Shown: positions 46,188-56,500 of the stretch, in pieces
Numbering within the stretch: the first letter of the stretch is position 1
How the letters are laid out: each line of letters starts with the position of its first letter
DNA from: Melieria omissa
Lineage: Eukaryota; Arthropoda; Insecta; Diptera; Ulidiidae
Assembly: GCA_963971225.1 (NCBI GenBank)
Contig: OZ020268.1
Span: 109,274,830 to 109,338,829 of the forward strand
Reading direction: 5' to 3'
Length of the DNA stretch: 64,000 nucleotides
Notes under the pieces: model-generated
Databases searched by the model: none
What the model was told of the DNA's origin: nothing
Seen by the model: the letters and a program-made list of their open reading frames with translations, nothing else
Made by a program: the position numbers and the translations under genes

Positions 46188-47234
46188 CTATTCAACATAG
46201 TCCCCTTTTAGGGAGATACAATCATTCCAACGCTTTTCCAATCTTTCGATACCGCCTTTGTAGAACGATTTTTCTTTGCCTTCAACATAGGCGTTAGTTT
46301 CGGCGATTACTTCATCATTTGAGCCAAATCTCTTACCACGGAGCATCTTTTTGAGGTCTGCGAAGAGCCAGTAGTCGCTGGGGGCCAGATCTGGAGAATA
46401 CGGGGGATGAGGAAGCAATTCGAAGCCCAATTCATGCATTTTTGCCATCGTTTTCATCGACTTGTGACACGGTGCATTGTCTTGGTGAAACAACACTTTT
46501 TTCTTCTTCATATGGGGCCGCTTAATCGCGATTTCTTCTTTCAAACGTTCCAACAACGCTATATAATAGTCGCTATTGATTGTTTTCCCTTTCTCAAGAT
46601 AGTCAATGAATATTATTCCGTGCACATCCCAAAATACTGACGCCATAACCTTGCCAGCCGATGTTTGTGCCTTTGGACGCTTTGGGCGGCTTTCACCGGT
46701 TGCATGCCACTCAGCAGACTGCCGATTTGACTCTGGAGTGAAATGGTGGATCCATGTTTCATCCATTGTGATGTACCGACGCAAAAACTCCGACTTGTTG
46801 CGCGTAAACATATCCAAACAGCTCTTTGAATCATCGATCCGTTGTTGTTTTTGCTCCGGTGTGAGCAAACGCGGCACCCATTTCGAAAACACCTTTTTCA
46901 TAACCAAATGTTCGTGTATTATGGTGTGTACACTGCCTGCTGATATCTTTAGAATGTCAGCAATCTCCCCCACTTTCACTTTACGGTCGGACATAATGAT
47001 TTTCAGTGTTTTTTCAACGTTTTCCGGAATAACAGCGTCATTTGGCCGTCCAGTAGATGGAATGTCATCGGTGTCTGTACGACCACGTTTGAATTCGGCA
47101 TACCAATAACAAATGGTTCTTTTTGATGGAGCAGAGTCCGAATAATGTTTTTCAAGCCATTCCTGGCATTGAACAGTATTTTTTTTCATTAAAAAACAAT
47201 GATAAATCAGCACACGGAATTGCTTTGAATTCAT
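46188..47234 (-). CDS. Irritans-type mariner transposase (DD34D), intact
   Basis: This is a cut-and-paste transposase that binds the 27-bp ends of its element, excises it and inserts it at TA. The 348 residues equal my recollection of the Himar1 length, and much of the sequence parallels that family. The N-terminal helix-turn-helix region covers about residues 1-110 (start MNSKQFRVLIYHCFLMKKNT). The linker motif WVPRLL is at 119-124. The catalytic aspartates are Asp158 in YITMDETW, Asp252 in HQDNAPCH and Asp287 in LAPSDYWLF, with 34 residues between the last two, as in DD34D enzymes. The frame ends GDYVE. The ATG at 47234 gives the family-typical N-terminus, 153 bp inside the right repeat. 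No stop, frameshift or catalytic substitution is visible. Activity is inferred, not shown. It is the only convincing protein-coding gene in the window. Confidence 0.95.
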   Translation of the reverse strand: MNSKQFRVLIYHCFLMKKNTVQCQEWLEKHYSDSAPSKRTICYWYAEFKRGRTDTDDIPSTGRPNDAVIPENVEKTLKIIMSDRKVKVGEIADILKISAGSVHTIIHEHLVMKKVFSKWVPRLLTPEQKQQRIDDSKSCLDMFTRNKSEFLRRYITMDETWIHHFTPESNRQSAEWHATGESRPKRPKAQTSAGKVMASVFWDVHGIIFIDYLEKGKTINSDYYIALLERLKEEIAIKRPHMKKKKVLFHQDNAPCHKSMKTMAKMHELGFELLPHPPYSPDLAPSDYWLFADLKKMLRGKRFGSNDEVIAETNAYVEGKEKSFYKGGIERLEKRWNDCISLKGDYVE

Positions 47235-47386
47235 TTTTTTTGAAAACTCAAAAGTAGTGTCACTTAAAGCACTGTAACTTGTAAACTAATGGTCGGATTG
47301 ACATATAATTTTGACAGTAAGCCTAAAAAGGTTCACAATTTCGAAAAAATATATTGATTTAATATTAGTGCCGCCATCTATATGTC

Positions 47387-47413
47387 AGTCACACACATTA
47401 TTGAACGAAGTGT
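47387..47413 (-). repeat. Mariner terminal inverted repeat (transposase 5' side)
   Basis: A 27-bp perfect inverse of 46124-46150. It lies upstream of the transposase start, with TA at 47414-47415. Confidence 0.95.
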
Positions 47414-47506
47414 TAAGTATAAATATATCGTTTAGAATTAAAAACCTTCACAATTTAATGTTTTATGTCGTCGTGGGGAAGTGTATACCCCAAGCACGGA
47501 GTGAAG

Positions 47507-47660
47507 TAGTGGCGGATTCAGGGGGTGTTTTGGGGGTTGAAACCCCCCGAAATATTTGGATCGCCTATAAAACTACATACAAATTAAAAGGCATTTTACA
47601 AATATTAAAGAATTGCTTTTTGAAACCCCCCCCCGAAATATTTTTCTGAATCCGCGCCTG
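47507..47660 (+). mobile_element. hAT MITE (GTGGCGGATTCAG family), copy 1
   Basis: A 154-bp palindromic element, starting TAGTGGCGGATTCAGGGGG (the first base is mutated from C) and ending CTGAATCCGCGCCTG. A perfect 8-bp duplication GAGTGAAG lies at 47499-47506 and 47661-47668, within MITE-B's right terminal repeat. The inner arms contain GGGGGTTGAAACCCCCC. It is non-coding. Confidence 0.9.
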
Positions 47661-48068
47661 GAGTGAAGGTTAAAGCAAAAGCTACGATTGATTTATGGGT
47701 TTAATTTAAATGGGGGCACCAACAAATTAATATTTTCAGAAGTGAATTCAAAGCTAATTAAAAATTTTACTGCTATCCCCAAAATAGTTTCCAATAATTT
47801 GCAGCAATATCAGGGAAAGCTTGTGTTGAAATCTACGAATTCGGCGCATTTCATCAAAACCCATTTTTTTAATAATAGTTAAATAAATTAAAAAATTGAT
47901 AATTTTGTATTTTTCTATAAATATTAAATATGTTTTCTGTAATTCAAAAATATTGAACCAAAATTTATTTAACCCGTTTCAAGCTAAAATTTTTCAAAAG
48001 TAAACTAGCTGTAGATCTCTAACAAAGAGGCGTGGCGACTTCAAATGTCGTGTGCACACGTCTTAGGT

Positions 48069-48222
48069 CAGTGGCGGATTCAGGGGGGTGTTTTGGGGGT
48101 TGAAACCCCCCCGGAATATTTGGATCGCCTATAAAACTACATACAAATTAAAAGCCATGTTACAAATATTAAAGAATTACTTTTTAAAACCCCCCCGAAA
48201 TATTTTTCTGAATCCGCCCCTG
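48069..48222 (+). mobile_element. hAT MITE (GTGGCGGATTCAG family), copy 2
   Basis: A 154-bp element starting CAGTGGCGGATTCAGGGGG and ending CTGAATCCGCCCCTG. A perfect 8-bp duplication TCTTAGGT lies at 48061-48068 and 48223-48230, inside MITE-A. It is nearly identical to copy 1, so the two are young. Confidence 0.93.
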
Positions 48223-48299
48223 TCTTAGGTCATTGTTTCATGATTTAAATACGAAAAAGTATCGAGACACAGCGTAAAATTCGAGGTCGAAAGGGTTAA

Positions 48300-50760
48300 T
48301 AAAAAAGTGGAAATCGTTCCATAAAAACTGCATTCGCTGCTAAATAAAAATCCTTGGACAAATTTTTTTGGTGACGTATTTTTTATGGTAAGGTAAACTT
48401 AGCTTTTTTGTGCATTTTCAAGTAAAAATCTGATATTCATTACACGCCCAAAGAGTATTGAAAAGGAAAAAAGAAAAAGCACACTTTTCAAATCATTAAT
48501 TCGCTTCAGAAATCAATGTATAAACACCTGGCTCGAAGGCGTATCGAGTCATTGCTAATCGTCTGGGATCGTCGTATAAACATGGTGTCGATTCTTAACT
48601 AAATTCATGTATAAATTAGTAATAACGAATAAAAACATTTTGAGCTTAAAAATTGCTTGGGAACCAAATGGTCCTCGAACCGCTTCAGCAAAGTCTTTTA
48701 ACCTTGAACCCATGACGCAATCATTACAAGGCGTGCGGTGTTGTATACAGGTAGTCATATAATATGTTATATCTTGGTATCTCTCTTACTGTTTTATTTA
48801 TTTTTTGTATTATATTTATTTTTATATTTTTTATTTTAATTTTTATATTTATTTTTAATTTTTTTAATATTTGCAGCATTCGTAAAAAATTGCCCACTCA
48901 GGCGTATGGCATTGTTATTCTGCCTTTCTCTCGGAATACACCACCTGCAGTGATTGTATCATACCTTATCAACTCGTAAAAACATTATTACTTGCACAAT
49001 AATTACTTCCTACTTTCAACGTCCGGTGGCTCAAAGCCGAGACTCGGCTGAACTCACAGTCTGAAATACTATGATGTTTTCTAGTTTTTTAGTTCAGAAG
49101 CAGTTTATGGTTAATATTTAAAATAAAACCAAGTTTAACACGATTTGCAAAATGAAATTTTTGTATAAAACAAATTAGAAATTTTCACACTTTAATAAGG
49201 AATTTCAAAAAATTTCTTAAATCAACTTGCAATCTGCAAAGACTAAAAAAATGTTCAATTAAAAGTGGAACCTATTTTGTGTTGAATGCACTTCCCATAA
49301 AATATTTGATTCATTAAGCTTCACTGCATCAACGAGAAACGTTCTGAAACGTTCTAACGATTGCAGTATTCGCTGCTGTTGTGATCTCATAAATCACTGC
49401 ACCGTCCCTTTGCTACCGGCCCGCGCTGAGGTGTGGTTCTTTCGAGAAAAAGTAAAAATAATCGAAAGCAATTAAGCAGCGACCAGCGCCGCCTAATCAC
49501 GTAATAAGCGCTCAGTTTCAATAGCTAAAAATGATCCGCGCGTCAGCTGGCGTCACCTTAGAAGTGCGCAGCTTCCAGCGAGCAGCGGCAGTGAGTAAGA
49601 CAACCTTTCGACGCGGCTCAAATGAGTCAGCCGCCGCACTAAAACCCAGCAGCAGTCAGCGGCCAAGTACGCTGCAATGAGTGCTGCGTGGGTGCTGCAC
49701 AGGTGACAAATGCGCCAGCCAAATGTTCGCAGAATCCAATGCCAACTCATTTGCAATTGTCAATTCGCTTCTAATCCGTCGTCGATCACTTCACCGCCAC
49801 GATGAGTTTTATGAGTTGACATAAAATCGCCGCCCAGCAGCACCTTTGGCTCTGCGTTAAACGTATAATTTACAGCCAGCTTAGTCTGTTCGAAAGTCAT
49901 CTTTTGCGGCGGGTGAGGCCGCAAGCTGTCAACCCACCAAGCGCGACAACAACCACATTACCATCAGCAACAAACCCTGAAAAGATCGCCGTTGCGGCAC
50001 ACGCGTCAAATTCACCTGTAGCCGAATTGCCAAGGCAACAACGTCAGCGACAGCGACAGCGTCAGCGGCATGTTCTGGCGTCGTTGTCGCTGACGTCGCT
50101 TCTAGGAGAATTAAATGCTAAAACACTAAAATGTTTAAATGCGAAATTTGTCCCAATGCCAACGCAGCTGAAGCGCGTAAATTCAACAGGTTGTCCGGCC
50201 GGACAGACGGGCGCGCGCGATCGGCGGACTTGCGGACCAGCGCGTATGCCAATGTGTGCTGCGTGCGTGTGTTGGTGCGTTGTGTGGTTGATGTGGCGCG
50301 AGACAACGTGTCGATCGATTGGTCGTTCGATCGTTGCCGCCGGTGGGGACCTGCCGCGCCGACTTGGTATGTCGCGTTTGAAGAAGAGGTGGAAAAAACA
50401 AACACTTGCGTCATATAAAAATTTCGCAGTTTTGAATTTTTCGTTTCTACTACATTTTTGGCCAAGGCATTCATTTTCGCGTCTCGCAGTCGATCAGCGT
50501 CGATGTTCTCAATTAACTCGAGCCGCTTCCTTAGGCGGCTGCTATAGAAAAATTGTGTGTGTGCATGTCTAGTGAAGTGCTGAACTTTTGAAAATATTTA
50601 CAGGCGTAAAAGAATAAATTTCATAGATACTTATTTCTCGACAAATCTTATTGATGAGTTCCGACTTCGATATTGTTGTGTATCGCTCATCGAATTACTG
50701 TCTTTTTATTCCGGTCATCCAAATGACTTCTGAGGATTTTAAATACTTGTTTTCATTTCG
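48300..50760. other. Gene-free region, GC-rich at 49.4-50.4 kb
   Basis: AT-rich to 49300, with a TTTTTAT-rich stretch near 48793-48870. The stretch 49360-50400 is GC-rich and CpG-containing, with a GACAGC/GTCAGC run near 50040-50075. Open frames here (for example 49904-50572) have no recognised domain and are Arg/Cys-rich. A promoter or first-exon region is possible but unsupported. Confidence 0.4.
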
Positions 50761-50770
50761 AAATCATATT

Positions 50771-51110
50771 GAATTTTGTATGTCTTCGTTCGATTCATGT
50801 TATTGTTTTTTTTTACATATTTATCAAAAAAAATTTTTGAAAATCCGATAATATCTGGAACAAGTTTCTAAAAATCCCCACAACTTATTTTTGAATCACT
50901 ATGAATTTTGTAAGTCTTCGTTCGATTCATGTTATTATATTTTTTTGCAATTTATCAAAAAAAAAATTTTGTCAAAATCCGATAATATCTGGAACAAGTT
51001 TCAAAAGATCCCCACACTTAATTTTGAGATCATATTGAATTTTGTATGTCTTCGTAGCATTCATGTTAGTGTTTTTTCACATTTTTATTAAAAAACAAAT
51101 TTGTCAAAAT
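50771..51110. repeat. ~133-bp tandem repeat, about 2.6 copies
   Basis: GAATTTTGTATGTCTTCGTT or a close variant starts at 50771, 50903 and 51037. Each is followed by a GATTCATGTTA word, an AT-rich middle and, in the first two, CCGATAATATCTGGAACAAG. The third unit is more diverged and partial. It does not look like a known transposon. Confidence 0.85.
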
Positions 51111-51114
51111 TCTA

Positions 51115-52868
51115 CAATTCTAATTCTTTCCAGCACCTACAATTTCTTATTCATTTATCAAATATTTGTCAATTTATTTCAATTTCATAATCATTCCATT
51201 TTAACTACATTTCTATAACTAGTCGTCTCCGACTCGTTTTCGGACACCGCACGTACAACTGGTTGCGTTCACCTGTGCGCGCGCACGCATCGGGCACTTT
51301 GGATATCGCTAAAAAAAATAAAATAATAATAAAATAAAATTGCTTAGTTTTGTTGTTGCTATGCTTTAAATTCTTTTTGATTACTTTAGGCAAAAAAAAA
51401 GGAATGTACGAAAATAAACAACAGGCAAGAAATCGCAAACAGCGCGCGATGGCGCAAAGACCAACACACACGTACACACACAAATGCCAAATAGAAAATA
51501 AAACTAAATACGAAAAAACAAAAAGGTGTATAGAGAATCGTTGAAACTTGAATTCTGCTAAATTGAAACCACTCCAAGCCAAGCAGAAACAGCCATAGCT
51601 AAGGTCTACCGGTGGACATAAATTTTCTTGTAATGCGACAGGTGTTTTCTATAGAAAACAACAAACCGAATAGCAAAAGCAACAACAACAATCGCTGCGC
51701 ATGACTCCCAACAAGCATAACCAGAAAAACACCACAACAGCAAAGCGACAACAAGCTGCGCATGCGCGCCGCCACTGTCGCTCAACACTTGCACGCGCAC
51801 CATTACACACTCGCAGGGCGCAGGGTGATTTTCAAACAACACACAATAACAACAAAGACAGCAATACTATACTAAATGCATTAGAAAACATTAGCGCATC
51901 TCCCGCGCTGTTCATTTCGCCACTGACGCTTTCAATGCCTCGAAACAGGCAGTCGCCACCACACCACCACCCACCGCCTTAAGCGTTTATAAATTTCCCA
52001 GCGTTGTTGTATTTGCTATTGGAAATATCATTTGAAAGTTGTAAACAGCGTGCGTTGTTGTTATTGTTGTTGGTGTTTCATTTATCTTTTTGCAATATTT
52101 ATATAAAATTTTTTCACTCTTGCGTGTTGCTACGTCGCCGCTCAAGGACGCCGTGATTTGCGCTCGCTGTGTGTATGGAATGTTTTGCTGTCGCCACTTT
52201 TTGCCGTCGCCCAATGCCAATACGTCAAGTGCTTTTGCTGCCGCCGTTGCCGTCGCCGCTTCAGCTTCTTCTCTAATATTTTCCTACGCTTTTTTTATCG
52301 ACAATTTTTCAGCGCTTTTTCTCGCTGTTTTTTTCTGTTCATTTTTTTTCTCGTCTCTATGAGTCGAGTATGCGCCTTTCCAATTGTTTATTATATTTAT
52401 TTACTTAACTCGCAATTAAGCTCGTGTTATCGACCGCAAACTGTTCGCACACCGCGCGCCGACGATTAGCCGCTGCAATTACATCGAACAATATTTGCGC
52501 TGCATTGCGCCTGAATTAATTTTAATTAATTTCAATCTGCAATTAGTGACAATCGCCGCAATTAAGCGCGTTTAACTTTAGTATCTGCAAATTGCGACAC
52601 GTCGCCAGCGCCGCCCGACACCCCGTCAATCAGTCAAAACGCAGTGATGCTGTAATTTCATCAGAAGGCGCAACCGCTGAGAGATTCTGTTGAAATCGCT
52701 GACTCCGATCCTGCGCCTGAATGCCGAAAAGGCGCTGGAAAGCAGCGGAAAAGACGTCAGCTTCCTACGCGCTGAGCTCTCTTCACTGATCTGCGGATTT
52801 GCCACCCCGATTCCATCACCTTTCTCCACACCCGCCCAGTCTTGTCTGCCATATGTGACTCACGCACT
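51115..52868. other. Gene-free region
   Basis: AT-rich around 51300-51560, CAA-rich at 51680-51860 and GC-mixed at 52130-52860. A short frame at 52690-52893 reads smoothly (LSSLICGFATPIPSPFSTPA) but matches nothing I know. No exon is supported. Confidence 0.4.
51757..51768. promoter_or_regulatory. NRF-1/Ewg-like palindrome
   Basis: TGCGCATGCGCG fits the YGCGCAYGCGCR consensus. It is a single isolated site, so the role is inference only. Confidence 0.2.
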
Positions 52869-52869
52869 C

Positions 52870-53586
52870 AATGTTGCCAGATGCCTGAAATGACTTTCTC
52901 CTAAATCTTAAAACAATATTGAAATTTTCTCCCAAAAGTTAAAATGTTTGTCATATTTTTTAAAGGGATTAATCTTCTCGTAAAAAATAAAAATATTTAA
53001 ATAAAATTTTTTTATTGCAACCTTTTTTTATTCAACTTCAGCCAGGGGCGGATTCAGAAAAATATTTCGGGGGGGTTTCAAAAAGTAATTCTTTGATATT
53101 CATAAATTGTCTTTTAATTTGTATGTAGTTTTAATATTGATCCTAATATTTCGGGGGGTTTCAACCCCCAAAACACCCCCTGAATCCGCCACTGACTTCA
53201 GCTTAACAAAAACTTAACAAAAACAAAACATATAGCAAATAAAATAAATTAACAAATAAAAAGTGTCATTTTTGACGGGATTTCATTGTGACAGCAACAA
53301 GTGAGAACTAGATAGAACGAGCCAACATTTTGTAAGCTTAAACATGTTTAACACAATAGGATGCTTTCACTATTAAAATAATTGCCAAAATACGTTCTGT
53401 TGCCAGTGTTTCCAATACATCGTTATCCAAAAATCTCCCAAAAATCCACTAAGGATCCGAAAAATCCCCTTATATAAAATATAAATCTGCCAAACTTTCT
53501 CCTAAACAATATTTCCTCCTAAAAATTCTCCGAAATGGTCAAGAATGTCCTAAATCTAGGAGGAAATCTCCTGATCTGGCAACACT
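52870..53586. mobile_element. Probable TIR element with TGTTGCCAGAT ends
   Basis: The left end AATGTTGCCAGATGCCTGAA and the inverted right end AGTGTTGCCAGATCAGGAGA match at the first 13 or so positions. TTTCTCCTAAAT-like words occur on both sides. There is no clear target duplication and no transposase. It encloses the hAT MITE at 53043-53194. The assignment is tentative. Confidence 0.35.
53043..53194 (-). mobile_element. hAT MITE (GTGGCGGATTCAG family), copy 3
   Basis: A 152-bp element starting CAGGGGCGGATTCAG and ending CTGAATCCGCCACTG, in the opposite orientation to copies 1 and 2. A perfect 8-bp duplication ACTTCAGC lies at 53035-53042 and 53195-53202. It is non-coding. Confidence 0.93.
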
Positions 53587-53589
53587 GCA

Positions 53590-56500
53590 CGCACTTTTCA
53601 TAGCCAGCAGCAGTCCTGAGGGTTTGTGTGTGTTTATGTGCGCACGATGCCGACATATGTGTATAATTAGGGGTTGTCGCCGCTGTCGCTTCGAATAATC
53701 TCAAAAAAATGAGCTGGCTTTTTTGCACTCATAGTTGCGATTTTTTGTTTGCAATCAATCATAAATCAACAGCAACAACAATGGCAACCACAATAAGGCA
53801 AACAGGCGGCAGAAAGTGCGTAAAATGATGCTAAGGCGTGTAGCTGCGGATTACCGCAAAGCGCAGCGTGTGATCGATGGCTGATGCGGCGTGCAGCCAG
53901 CCCCATCCAGCAGCAGCCGGACACCGAAAAGACGCTTGCAACACGTTCGTGCTGTCACTCTGCAGCACTGCGAACAGGATGCGGCGCATATAAAATGAAA
54001 TAAATGAACGCAAATAAAAGCAAATCACAGCGAAATGACACGAAATACGAACGAACAAAGGATCGGCAAGGGTCCAACGGCAGCAAAACAGTAGCACAGC
54101 AAATCAACAACAACAACAGTTACATATTCAACGCAGCCAACTACCAACAAAGCGAACGCAAACGGCAAGCGGAAGTGTGGGTTGTCTTTGGCCCGTGTTG
54201 TTGTCGTTGTTGTTGTTGTTGTATCTGTTTGGTGCTACATGCAAATTCGCCTTAATTAACTTGTTGCACGTCGCGGTCGCCTTGCCCCCCGTACGAAGGT
54301 GTGCGCGCATGTAAGGTGGCAGCACCCTTTTGGCAATTTAGAAAACATGGTAAGCCAACAACAACAACACAACAGTCACAGCCAACACAACGCCGCCGAA
54401 TCGAAACAGATCAGCCGCAAATTCTCAAATCTGATCGGCAAATAAATGCAATGAAATGAAGTCGATGCGAACGCGCAAAATCCGAAAAATCACTTAAAGC
54501 CTGGCGGCAACATGTTGTTGCTGCCGGTGAAGGCATGTAGTCGACCCCAAGCCGAGAACTTACAACTGCAGCGACACAAAGTGGCAGCGGCAAAAAAGAC
54601 GACAAGGCGCAAACGGCAAACCGAAAGAACGGCAGCAGCGCGGTGTGACGCGCCGCTTCGACAGTAGCAAACATGTCAAAGGATTAAAGATGCGACAACC
54701 AAATTGACTGCACAGCCGCAATCGTGCGCGGTGGCAGAAGCAAATCGACGCGAGCTGAACGGCCAAACACGAAAGGAAAGCAAAATGGCGTTTGCGAATT
54801 TATGTTAATGAAAATGAGCGGCGCTTGTCGCGTTTCAAGTGGCGCGCGGCTTAACTGCAACGACGACGACGACGGCAACAGCAACAGCGACAGCGCTGCC
54901 TACTCATTACGAATGTGTCGCGGCGGGAGGCCGGCGTTCGGCAGCAATTAATTGACTTGTTGATTGGCGATGACGGTGAGGAGCTGTGTGAGAGAAACAT
55001 TCGATGGTGAAATTTTAACTCTAAATGCGAATAACGAGGTTTAACGGGTTTAAGTGGACACAACTAGTGGACAATGTTCCACCGCAGGTCTTTAGGGCCC
55101 ACCTGCAAGCAAGCTGAACATAAAGTGAACACTATGATCTGACAAATTCATAGACATTATTATATATTTACATAGCCTAAAGCACAACCAATTTGATCCC
55201 TTCTGATTTTCCAAAATAAAAAAGAATAAACATTGCAGGAACATCAAAAACCCATGTTGGGTGGATGAATGAAAATAATTCAGCAACCGTAAAGCGTCCT
55301 AAGACTCCAAAGTTCGTTCATCCCAAAAAAACATATCCTTTCCCTCCAACATTCCGCGACCACGGAATGGTTTCCTTGGCCAAACCAAAAAACTCTGCCG
55401 ACCGCTGACAATTTCTTTGTGTTGTGTGTCAAATTGTCATCTCCGCACTCAAATAAGCGAAAAACACAACTGCAACAACAACAATAACAACACTGACGGC
55501 AACATTGCGTGCTTATTTTAACAAAATTTTGGCGCCACACGCAAAAAAAATCGAATCAAACCAAATGCAAAACAGTCCGAAATGCAAATAACGAATTGTT
55601 CCGTTTTAATTAATTCGATAACAAATCCGTAAAACATTTCTTTGCCGGCGCTACTGGTCTTGCGGTTCAAGGAGCTTCTGTGCAACAACAAAAATAATAC
55701 AATAACAAAACGATGCAAACGATTTGCATATGGCGGAAGAGCGATGAAATGAATGAAGTCGCATGAGATTTCAACTCGAAGGTGCGGCACGCGGACAACG
55801 GCGAGCAAGCGATAAGCGCGAGTTCATTCATAAAAATCTCAGAAGCGATCCAGACTGGTCCATATGCGTGTGCCGAATCCTTTAGATTCATTTACATAAA
55901 CCACACAAACCGATGGCGAACCTTTAATTGCAGGTAGCCGACACGACCGTTCGGTGAGCTCTGATACATTTCAGGCTACAGCAGGCACTCAAATTTTTCA
56001 TCAACTTGAAATTTTTATCTTTTGTAGCTTCAACCAGAATCGAATGATAATCGATTTCGCATCCGTTCGAGAAGCACTTTCCTACACTGTTTGCTAATGC
56101 TAACAAAACTTTCCACAATTGCAACTTTCGAACCTAAAATTTGCCCAAAAATTACCTTTTGAAACACGAGTATATTTTCTGAACCTTAACTTCAGATTTT
56201 TTAGTAATTATCGTTTAGAAAACTGTACTTTGAGCTCACCAAGTGCTAAGTGTCATACTAAGCCTTTCTCGCCTCGCCTTCTTCTTTCGTTTCTGAGCGC
56301 TTTTCGTCCATCAGCACATTAGCGAAACGTTTTGAAGAGCACAGCAGGATGCTGAGAAAGTCCGTCTCGCTCAGCTTCCAGCTGCCCGACACATGGCGCT
56401 GTAACGGCCCATTGCCGGATTAGCAATCAATCAGTTGTTTGTCAAAATCTTCTTCGTCGAGAATGTTGGGAGAAAAAGTCACACCGCAGGCAGTCCAGCA

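Larger units (their letters stand above)
46124..47413 (-). mobile_element. Complete irritans-subfamily mariner
   Basis: A 1,290-bp element with 27-bp inverted repeats that match perfectly (starting ACACTTCGTTCAATAATGTG) and TA duplications at 46122-46123 and 47414-47415. It carries a single uninterrupted transposase gene on the minus strand. The length is canonical for mariner. Perfect repeats and an intact frame, unlike every other autonomous-type element here, indicate a recent arrival. It lies inside MITE-B. Confidence 0.95.
45677..47669. mobile_element. MITE-B, TTAA element nested in MITE-A
   Basis: TTAA lies at 45673-45676 and 47670-47673, inside MITE-A sequence. The ends are CCTTCACTCTGTGCATGG and, after removing the hAT MITE and one copy of its duplication, CCTTCACTCCGTGCTTGG, 16 of 18 matching. 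It is about 545 bp without its own insertions: the mariner at 46124-47413 and the hAT MITE at 47507-47660. The latter landed inside its right terminal repeat. It contains a GGGGAACTGAGTTCCCC palindrome near 45720-45737. There is no transposase of its own. Confidence 0.8.
45624..48295 (-). mobile_element. MITE-A copy 2, host of a four-level nest
   Basis: TTAA lies at 45620-45623 and 48296-48299. The ends are CCCTTTCGACCCCAAAGTTG and, inverted, CCCTTTCGACCTCGAATTTT. The body (47674-48060 and 48231-48295) is the inverse of copy 1 at 11435-12496. Removing the two insertions and their duplications leaves about 510 bp. MITE-B (45677-47669) sits in a TTAA of this copy. In copy 1 the corresponding site reads TTATA. 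A hAT MITE (48069-48222) sits further right. Confidence 0.85.

Noticed and set aside
46606..47109. 167-codon open frame antisense to the mariner transposase
   Set aside because: Shadow of the transposase gene. The minus-strand frame carries all family motifs.
49904..50572. 222-codon open frame on the plus strand
   Set aside because: Arg-rich through a GACAGC-type run, no recognisable motif, and competing antisense frames.
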